Part shown: positions 51,893 to 64,000 of the stretch, in pieces
Layout: every line of letters starts with the position of its first letter
Position numbering within the stretch: the stretch's first letter is position 1
Source: Prosapia bicincta
Lineage: Eukaryota; Arthropoda; Insecta; Hemiptera; Cercopidae
Reading direction: 5' to 3'
DNA: 64,000 bases
Assembly (NCBI GenBank): GCA_036971475.1
Contig: JBAIZL010000002.1
Span: 173,264,024 to 173,328,023, forward strand
The notes under the pieces: generated by a model
The model's database searches: none
What the model saw: the letters and a program-made list of their open reading frames with translations, nothing else
What the model was told of the DNA's origin: nothing
Made by a program: the position numbers and the translations under genes

Positions 51893-52990
51893 GGGGGAGA
51901 AACGATTTCGGTAAGCAATTTAATACATCTATTTTATTTATCCACCATATTTGGTTTGTCATAAGTTATTATAGGTACAATTGTGTTTGAGTAAAGACCT
52001 ATTTTTTCTAAAAGTCCTTCTTTAACTACATTCATTAAATTTTCCTGGTAGTCGTTGTTGCCAGGTTAAAAAATTTATTTAATTCCTCCCTTAGATATGT
52101 TCCTAAAGGATGACATTTCACTTTGATTGTGATGTTACTTTCATCAAGACACGTTGAATGCACCTGAAAATATATCTGATGAGATTTAAGTATATTTTAA
52201 TCTTCTTCTATCTTTAACCGTATCCGTCCTGGTAAATTAGTCACTATGATGGTATTTCTTGTTAAAAAAACAAGACGTATAAGATAATGACTGTTTTGTA
52301 GATTTTTTTTCACTTTAAAAAATCTCTCCGTTCTTTGGTCGACATGTTACATACATTTTTATAGTTAGTATCAGAATGATTTTAGTTCGTTCGGCTGTGT
52401 CTGATCTCAAGACAAAGTCTGCTAATACTCAATCACTTCTCAAAACTGTCTCTTTTGTTTATATATTTTACGAATCCTACCACTAGTAATACCAGTTAAT
52501 AAATAGCGCCTAATTACAAACTTAATATTTCAATTTGAATATTCACTATTTTTCGTTGATAGAAAATTACTTCAGTTAAGCAATTCTAACCAAGAGCTTA
52601 TAAAACGTTGTGTAGTCAATCTTTAGACGTTGATAATCATAAATATTTACTACCGATGATCACGGTAATTTATCACTATACCTTATATTTACTGATAATC
52701 TCGTTTTATTTTTATGGTAGGCGAACAAAAAGACTATCTACGATCAAAACATTGGGCGTCCTGATAAAGATTACAACGGGCATCGGCTTTTTTTTTAGCT
52801 ATAATTGCAGACACTTAGTATGGTATTTATATCTTATGGTATCCCCGCAAGCAAGAATCAGTACAGTAGTCTTGAAGAGCCAAGCATCAATAATTTATGT
52901 ATGTACTGTAATCAATAAAGTTCTACATACGTATTTTGTGCATTCTTAATTATAGTATTAGGGTTCATTAGAACTCCTGTTTTTTTCTAG
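51893..52990. other. Core of 10-kb structure, spacer
   Basis: AT-rich DNA between the two inverted relics. A 113-codon plus-strand frame (52,608-52,949) contains hydrophobic stretches but no recognisable motif. I do not call it a gene. Confidence 0.4.
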
Positions 52991-53086
52991 TGTACAGGAA
53001 GCTATTTCCGTGTAATCCAAGTTTTCAGTAATCCGACGGTGCCTCGGTCCCATCTACCTTGAATTATCCATACACTACTGTATTTG
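52990..53086 (-). mobile_element. pogo/Tigger-like terminal repeat remnant
   Basis: On the minus strand the sequence begins TACAGTA and contains GGATAATTC, GGGACCGAGGC, CGTCGGATTA and TTGGATTA in that order. This is the arrangement I know from terminal inverted repeats of pogo/Tigger/jerky-type (Tc1/mariner superfamily) elements in animals. Only one end is seen. Confidence 0.45.
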
Positions 53087-53236
53087 TTTCCTTACCAATG
53101 ATCACCGTACTTAAAACAGTTTTTCATGCAACTCTAAAGTGAGTGAAAATCCCATAGACATTAAAGTTACTCTTGGGACTAGAATATCGAAGATAAACAT
53201 AATAGATTTATTACATTGCTTATCAAAAACGTTTTG

Positions 53237-53428
53237 ATTCCTAGCTACACTGCAATATACATTGGGAAGAACTATATCCTGACATATAATCTTCAGAGAT
53301 GTAGAAATAAAGAATTTTAAATATTTACCATTGATAAACCACCTGAGCTGCTCTCTAGTTTAATTAGCCTATTAACACCTATGATACATGTATCCTTAAA
53401 TAAGTACTTAAAATGTTTTGCCCTTATG
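53237..53428. repeat. Inverted repeat, right arm (core)
   Basis: Partner of 51,697-51,892 in opposite orientation. It covers the last ~37 codons of the recombinase-like frame and the sequence downstream of its stop. Confidence 0.85.
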
Positions 53429-53931
53429 GTCATAGAATGTGCGTATATAACCACGTGTTCTATCTTTGCTACATTGTTTATATTTTTCAAACTATTTTTG
53501 AGTATTTTGGATGAAAAAAACATATATAATGTTTTTATTGATACAAATGATGTTGTATGGCCTATAAATAACGCTAGTTCTTTAATACCTTGGTCCTTCA
53601 TTTGGAAGAGTTGAGATGTTGTTCCCAAGTGCTTCATTAGAGTCCTCGATGTAAGTACTTCAGGAATTTGTAAACATGCTATTTTAGCATGCTTTTGTAA
53701 AACTTTATAAACAATTATGAGGTTACTGGTATTTGTGTTTGCAAACACGCAAGTGTTATCGTCAGGAACGGAATTATTTCTTGAACTTATTAGCATATAA
53801 ATATAAAATCCTAATACAAAAAAAATCTCATAAAAATTGACACTCGGTAGTCTTTGAGACAGTACCACTCCCCTCATATTACATCTGTCAATTCCTTTGA
53901 ACATACTCTGTTGTTTCGCTGGAAAGGACAT
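53317..53931 (-). pseudogene. Tyrosine-recombinase-like domain, degenerate
   Basis: A 204-codon frame. Residues about 50-130 (VPDDNTCVFANTNT, then PEVLTSRTLMKHLGTTSQLF, then ELALFIGHTTSF) follow the layout of a domain widespread in arthropod and other invertebrate proteins whose pattern (VFA.PN, LTS..LRKH.AT.SQ, L..FMGH) resembles the catalytic part of tyrosine recombinases. Here the key arginine of LRKH is methionine and the GH is retained. The N-terminal residues 1-45 look out of frame or foreign. The start codon is simply the first ATG. A decayed transposase/recombinase is the likeliest reading. The family assignment is from memory of the pattern, not from a search. Confidence 0.5.
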
Positions 53932-55479
53932 ACAGCTGTGGATTCGCGACCTTATCTTGGAGAGAACTATGCTATGTATTTACAGACACAATTGTAATAT
54001 TTAAACATAAACAGCCGACACTTTTTTACTTGAAGGCAGACCAAACTTATCTTAATGTTCCGGTTAATGCATCTCATACTTTTCCCTTGGGGCTCTTAGA
54101 TACTATAGGATCGATAAAGTATTTATTTTTTAACTTAACTTGCTTTTCAAATTAATTGTCATAGCATCACTATCCGATTTTAAGAATCTAAAAGTGACTA
54201 TTTGCTGTATATTGTTACAATTTGGTAACATTGCAAACATGTTAACACTAGTATGAAACACATGTATTAACAGATGTAACACTTAATATGGCCTACGCCA
54301 TATATATTCACTAAAAGTTAATACCAATGTATTCAATAAATATATTAATAAAATTAAACATAGACTACCAGCGGCTAAAGTCGAGGATAGAAACAAATCC
54401 GTCTTTATACCACCATTTTGGCGTTGGGAGAATACCATAAATTTACGTTTACGCCGTATGTAAATGAGAGAAAGGGATGGAAAAGATAGAATGCAGAAAG
54501 ACAGTTTTTCGGGCCTTCGTCCACGAGAGTACTTGTGGAGTGCGAGCCTTTATCTTTGTTTGGCTTGGACCTATGTTTGTTTACACCAGACAGCCTGATA
54601 TCGTAATATAAACTGACAACACTCGCACAGATGTCATTTAGGTTCTTGTATACAATACAGAGATTAACGATGGATGATTCAGTATTTATTAACTACTACT
54701 TCAACTACCGTCCTGCAATTTCTGTCACAATGCTACTGCCGTTGTAGCTCACAGGCACGAAATGTCTAAGTGTGATTTATTGTGTGGTTTAACAATTTAT
54801 CTGGCATTTTTGTTATAAAAAATGTTTTTGAATAATCTGATTGCCTGTGCCTAGTAGGGTAAACGTAGTTTTATGAGATCAGTTATATTTTATTAACTAA
54901 TTGAAAACTGTAGTAAATAAAACCTACCGATTTTAGCGCAGTTTAGCTAAAAAGACTTATAATCGCACGATAATTAACATACACTAATTATTTCTTGTTC
55001 ACTGATTGTACACACTTAAATTTATATACAAGATATCATTTGACACATTATAAGCTTTATTTATGGACCATCCTTTTTAAAATAACAAAAGAAAATAACA
55101 CGAAAAGAGAAGAAAATTAATTACCCGAATGAGAAAACAAACATAAATGTTTAGATAGTCTAAGTAAAATTGGAAAGAAAATATATGACAATTAGATAAT
55201 CAAAATACATTTTTTAAAAAATAAATAAAAAATTTAATTTTTATAAAATTATCAATTTGGGACAAACGGTTAACTTTTTAAGTTGAATCTTTCAAGCATA
55301 CAGTCTTTAAAATTCTTAAAGCACATGGACAGGCTGCATTGAAACACTGCTCCAAGTCATAAAGATTAGTTTGACAGATATGACGTAAACAAACGTGATT
55401 GAACTGCTATCGGAGTGACGCCTGTTTATGTTTTCATATCACAAACATGTCTGTAAATAGATGTAGCATAACTTCTGTC
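53932..55479. other. Core of 10-kb structure, right part
   Basis: No gene is recognised. 54,360-54,620 is less AT-rich, with no open frame of note. 54,900-55,300 is strongly AT-rich. Confidence 0.4.
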
Positions 55480-57725
55480 CAAGACAAGGTCACGAGCCCG
55501 ACTCTTTCTGTAGGTTATGTTGCATAGTTGGGAACATGCCAATTTCGGGCGATTTATTGACAATGGGATATATACCCCAAATCACCCCTTGGTAACCCCG
55601 TATATCCCTGACGAATTTTGATGACAAGGGACTAGGACCTTCGAAAATCTTCGAATGCCCATTTTTGGGCAATATTTTAGATTCTGGCAAGTTTTACCTC
55701 AATTCACCCACAGCGACACCGCAGTCCCTTCCCGGATTGTGCTTGGCCAACTTCGGTGCTAGGATTAGACTCAGAATTATTAAAAACCCCGAGTGATCAT
55801 TTTATAACGATCTCTGACCTTTTTTATCCCAATTCTCCCTTTGCTACTCCCGTAGAGCCCACACCCGTCCAGCCCTGGTGTCTTTCGATGACGGTATTGA
55901 ATTCAGCATCCTCAAAAGCCCTAAGGCAGTTATTTATCTGAAAATTTCACCCCAAAGTATCCCTTTTGCACTTGTGTAGAACCATCGCAGTACATGTCCG
56001 GCGACGGCATTCAATTCAGCCTCCTCAAAAACCCCCGAGTGGTAAATTCAAAGTAAATTTTTGTCTTTTGACATTTTTACCCCAAATCGACGCCATTGAA
56101 TTCAGCACGCCCGTATAGATGACGTCATTGAATTTAGCATCCTCAGAAACCCCCGAACGGCTTTTCTCCCGCAATTCTTAGGAATCTGATATTTTAACCC
56201 TAATTAAACCCCTTTGGTGCATGGGTTTAGCCTCACCAGTACATCCTCGGAGACTTTCGATGACGGCATTGAATTCAGCATCCTCAAAAACCTCCGAGTG
56301 GATATTTTCCAGTGATTTTATGACTTGTGACATTTTCACCCCAATTCACACCTTTGGTACTCGCGTGGAACCACACCAATGCATAGCCGGTGACTTTCGG
56401 TGACGGCATTGAATTCCGCCTCATCCTAATTCCCCGAGTTGATATTTTCTAGTATTTTGTTTTACTTTTGACATTTCTACCCCAAATCATCCCGTTGGCA
56501 CTCACGTGGTCACATACGTCCATCCTCGGTGACTTTCGATGGCGGAATTGAATTCAGCATCCTCAAAAACCCCCGAGTGGTTATGTTCCAGCGATTTTTT
56601 GATTTTTGACTTTTTCACCCCAATTCACCCCTTTGGTACTCGCGTGGAACCATAAAAGTGCATCCCCAGCGACGTTCGGTGACGGCATTGGATTCCGCCT
56701 CACCAAAAACCCCGTGTGTTTATTTTCTACTTATTTTTTGACTTTTGATTTTTTTTACCCAAAATCATCCCTTTGGAACTTACGTAGAGTCACATCCGGT
56801 CCATCCCCGGTGACTCTAGATAACGCAATTGAATTTAGCATCCCCAAAAACCCCCGAACGGTCATTATCCTGCGATTCTTAGGTATCTGACATTTTTACC
56901 CTAATTCAACAACTTTGGTAAATGGGTTTAGCCTCACAAGTACATCCCCGGAGACTTCCGATGACGGCATTGAATTCAGCATCCTCGAAAACCCCCGAGC
57001 GGATATTTTTCTGCGATTTTTTGACATCTGACATTCTCACCCCAATTCACCCCTTTGGTACTCTCGTGGAACCACACCAATGCATTCCCGGTGACATTTG
57101 GTGACGGCATTGAATTCCGCCTCTTCAAAATTCCCCGAGTTGTTATTTTCTAGTAATGTTTTGACTTTTGACATTTTTACCCCAATTCATCCCTTTGGCA
57201 CTCACGTAGAGTATCATCTGTCCATCCCCGGTGACTTTCGATGGCGGATTTGAATTCAGCATCCTCAAAAACCCGCCGAGTGGTTATGTTCCAGAGATTT
57301 TTTAACTTTTGACTTTTTCACCCCAATTCACCCCTTTGGTACTCGCGTGGAACCACATCAGTGCATCCCCGGCGAATTTCGGTGACGACATTGAGTTCTG
57401 CCTTACCAAAAACACCCGAGTGGTTATTTTCCAGTTATTTTATGACTTTTGATTTTTTACCCCAAATCATCCCCTTGGTACTTACGTAGAGTTACATCCG
57501 GTTCATCCCCGGTGACTCTAGATGACGCCATTGAATTTAACATCCTCAAAAAATCCCCGAACGGTCATTATCCGGCGATTCTTAGGCATCTGACATTTTT
57601 ACCCTAATTCAACCCTTTTGGTACAAGGGTTTAGCCTCACCAGTACATCCCCGGTGACTTTCGATGACGGCATTGAATTCAGCATACACAAAAACCCCTG
57701 AGTGGTCACTTTCCAGCGATTCTTT
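55480..57725 (-). repeat. 140-bp satellite array, 5-unit higher order
   Basis: About 15-16 units of the same satellite as 48,650-50,420 but on the opposite strand. The marker CTCAAAAACCCCCGAGTGG or a variant recurs at about 55,783, 55,911, 56,023, 56,140, 56,281, 56,422, 56,561, 56,701, 56,841, 56,982, 57,121, 57,261, 57,404, 57,542 and 57,686. Variants repeat every fifth unit: the CCCCCGAACGG type is at 56,140, 56,841 and 57,542, and the CCCCGAGTTG type at 56,422 and 57,121. This gives a five-unit repeat of ~700 bp. The left edge (55,480-55,780) is degenerate. Confidence 0.9.
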
Positions 57726-58176
57726 GTCCAATTCAAATATATACATTACGTAGTACGATTGTATCTATGTGGATGCCAGCAATGTTGCCAAGTTTGTGGC
57801 TGCCATAATGTTAGGGAATGGTTGAAATATACAGTAAATTTATATACAGGAAGCGACCATGCTGCCCCTGGCGGAAATGTTACAAACTAGTGATATACAA
57901 ATCTCGTTCACTCTGCTATCAATACGAGTACCGTTTGGTTATTACAAATTATTTTTTAAAAATTCAGAACGACCATAGAACTTCCAAATACAGTATAGCT
58001 CCAATAAAACACTTCTTTTTACACTTATTGACATGATTTTTATTTCGAATATTGTCAAAGGGTGTTACAATATCATGGATTACTATGTGGCAGCCGTATA
58101 CGGCTGCCACAAGTATTCGGCTGCCAGTTTAAATGCAAAATGACCAATGTATGGTCTCCGTATTGTTAGCAGGCTG
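57726..58176. repeat. Right terminal region with GGCAGCC motifs
   Basis: TATGGCAGCC is present on the minus strand at 57,798-57,807. A perfect 24-base palindrome centred on CCGTATACGG lies at 58,087-58,110, built from two inverted GGCAGCC motifs, and a further CGGCTGCCA lies at 58,118. The terminal ~55 bases mirror the left end with divergence. Confidence 0.65.
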
Positions 58177-59358
<1,182 letters not shown>

Positions 59359-60240
59359 GTGCAACGAACCCCCCTCTTAAGCTGGTCTAGAGACTTTAAA
59401 ATGAACTTTGTATAATTTAAGCCCTATATGTGAAATGTTTCCCTTTTGGAAATCTGATTTAATTCAATTACTTTACCTACTTTACACAATTCAAATATGA
59501 CATATTAGAAAAATGTTTTACTTTTTAACTTAGTTATTTCTGAAAAATTGATACAAATTTTAACCTATAAATTTGACATAAAAAAATGACTTGCCCAATT
59601 CGTCACTTCCCGTCATCCTTGGTTTCTGGTCCTTGGAGATCTTGTTAAGGCGGATGTCTTCTTTTTCCTTCCTTGGATCCTTTCGAGTTCTAAGACACCT
59701 TGGCAAGTTGTAGCGATTGAGTTACATTTTATGCGAAATAGAAGTACTGATTTTCGAATCCAGCTTTATAACTGGTGTTATGAGAATTACGATAGAAATG
59801 TTTCTGTAGCCGCCATCTGGTCCGGCATTTGCCTAGCTGCAAACTAGCATAATCCCCCCCTGCAATTGTTAAAAAATATTTTTTTTGGACTCTCGACAAC
59901 CCCGTGCGTTACCGTTTATATTCCTGCTCCTAACTTCCCCCTCTAGCCGCTGGGTCATATGATTTTATTTGGCCTGTCTTCATGTCGAAGTTTGTCACTA
60001 GGCAGCTTGATTTAACTTGCCTGAAGGCCCCTTATCGATCCTTAAATTACTAAATGTCCATTTTATTAAATTTCGCTTTAATGTTTGTCTTTATAAATTT
60101 TTATTGTTTAATATTTCAGTAGTTAGAATTCTACACTCTTCTCGTTATTTAGAAATGTCAATGGTGATTGTAGGTGGTCTGGTTCAGTAGTTAGTATTTT
60201 TTAGTTAATTGTCGGCACTGCACTCCCGGTAGTAAATAAA
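59359..60240. mobile_element. LTR-like fragment related to the gypsy LTR
   Basis: It starts TGCAACGAACC, like the gypsy LTRs (TGCAACGGACC), after a CA-rich flank like theirs. ATGACTTGCCCAA.TCG followed by CATCCTTGGT..GGTCCTTGG matches 37,735-37,790 in style. The last third matches 28,900-29,040. It is probably a solo LTR of a related family. The right end is uncertain. Confidence 0.45.
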
Positions 60241-61099
60241 TGCATTCATGCTGTATTTATAAGGTAACGTCTAAGAATACAAAATGTGTATTTGTTACAA
60301 TGTTACGTGTATGAAATGAATATTTTACTTACAAATGAAAATTAGAACAGAAATATCTTAGGGCGAACTTTTAAAACAGAACAAGTATCGAAATACATCA
60401 ATAGATATTTAGCATACTTTCACTTTAAAAGGCCTGTATAACATCGGGGGAAATGGCATAATGTTATTGGACCCATGAGAGCCAGTAGTGATAAATTTCG
60501 TTAGCCCATTACTGGGCTAGTACAGTCTTGGGTTTTTAACTATATGTCACCTTATAATGTCTGCATTACTTTTATTCCAACAACAAGACAATATTTTGTT
60601 TAATATTATTTTATTGGAAGGAAACAAGTTTCAGAAGTATTATATGAATTATTCAAAACATCAAATTCAGTAGTAAAAGAGAATTTCAAATGACACCCGT
60701 TTGTTAAAGAGACTGCATAAAAACGTCCGTTGATTCGTTACTGCTTGTTAAATAATTTATATTTTTTATTGTATTTATAAAAGGGTTAGACAATAAAAAA
60801 AATTTAATTAATTCCCAGTAGAAATACCTGTGTACAATAAAAAATTAGCTGTATAATAATATCAATATCTATTGTGGAAAAAAATAGAGAACTACAGTAT
60901 AAAGGTAATTAATGAAGTAGACGGTAACAATTTATAAAGTCAAGTTTATTTTGAAATTGCGTTATATTTCATCTCCTCTGGGAATGTAACACACAGCAGC
61001 AACATTTAATTTTGCCGTTAAATCATTTATCCTATAAACATTGGTTTATTTAATTGCTTTCTATTCGTACTGAAGTTCCTGATTTTATGATAAATATAT
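60241..61099. other. AT-rich DNA, no feature
   Basis: No gene or repeat is recognised. Part of 60,900-61,020 faintly resembles the 2,100-2,200 region (AATTTATAAAGTCA, ACATTTAATTTTGCC), too weakly to call. Confidence 0.4.
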
Positions 61100-61139
61100 A
61101 GCTTATATATATATATATAAACTTATATATAACATATTA

Positions 61140-61199
<60 letters not shown>

Positions 61200-61297
61200 T
61201 AAATATGTGTGATATGTTTTCTTGTAATGTAGTTAATAAATTTAAAATATTTCAAAAACATTCAATAAAAGTATTCTTATTTTTGAAATTTTTTAAA

Positions 61298-61330
<33 letters not shown>
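61100..61330. mobile_element. Centre-deleted fold-back element in (TA)n
   Basis: Between (TA)n tracts (61,103-61,119, 61,147-61,192 and 61,301-61,329) lie the outer arms of the (TA)n-linked fold-back family: TTTTCTTGTAAT.TAGTTAAT and ATTTCAAAAA with its mirror. The inner palindrome and the hammerhead-like core are missing. Confidence 0.7.

Positions 61331-64000
<2,670 letters not shown>

Noticed and set aside
52608..52949. 113-codon plus-strand open frame
   Set aside because: It has no recognised motif, no counterpart elsewhere and ordinary AT-rich composition. Open frames of this length are not surprising across 64 kb.

Overview
The window is eukaryotic, AT-rich and almost wholly non-coding, and it most likely comes from an arthropod, probably an insect. 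The support for that is short interstitial runs of the insect telomere pentamer (TTAGG, seen as CCTAA), a Ty3/gypsy retrotransposon whose primer-binding site resembles the 3' end of tRNA-Lys, many (TA)n microsatellites and abundant fold-back elements. I cannot name the order or species. I see no intact host gene, no tRNA or rRNA gene and no CRISPR array. Every clearly protein-like stretch belongs to a mobile element and is broken.

Layout. (1) 1-34,421 is a nested tandem segmental duplication. Copy 1 (1-11,289) and copy 3 (19,911-34,421) are close relatives over long blocks. A more diverged partial copy 2 (about 12,200-18,950) sits between them. Comparing the copies exposes later events as filled versus empty sites: a 1.74-kb terminal-inverted-repeat (TIR) element at 22,909-24,644, a 0.8-kb TIR element at 15,974-16,781, several fold-back elements tied to (TA)n tracts, and deletions. 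(2) 34,422-36,269 has no recognisable feature. (3) 36,270-46,464 is one complete-length but dead Ty3/gypsy LTR retrotransposon on the minus strand, with two LTRs of about 2.0-2.1 kb, a CACAC target duplication, gag, protease, reverse transcriptase, RNase H and a truncated integrase. (4) 46,465-48,057 is unassigned, with a promoter-like TATA box. (5) 48,169-58,176 is a bounded structure of about 10 kb between (TA)n tracts. It has diverged TIRs, subterminal GGCAGCC motifs, and two arrays of one ~140-bp satellite in opposite orientation (a 4-unit higher-order repeat of ~558 bp on the left, a 5-unit repeat of ~700 bp on the right). Its 5-kb core carries relics of a gene that looks like a tyrosine-recombinase-type domain. 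(6) 58,275-64,000 is AT-rich DNA with one LTR-like fragment related to the gypsy LTR, a decayed fold-back element and long (TA)n tracts.

The most interesting signals are the satellite-armed 10-kb structure, which resembles the foldback/Galileo style of transposon in architecture, and a recurring RNA-like motif in several fold-back repeats. That motif is CTGANGA, one extra base, a short helix whose sequence changes while pairing is largely kept, then a GAAA-like tetranucleotide. It resembles a hammerhead-ribozyme core but differs from the canonical form. All identities given are by eye; nothing was aligned or searched by computer.
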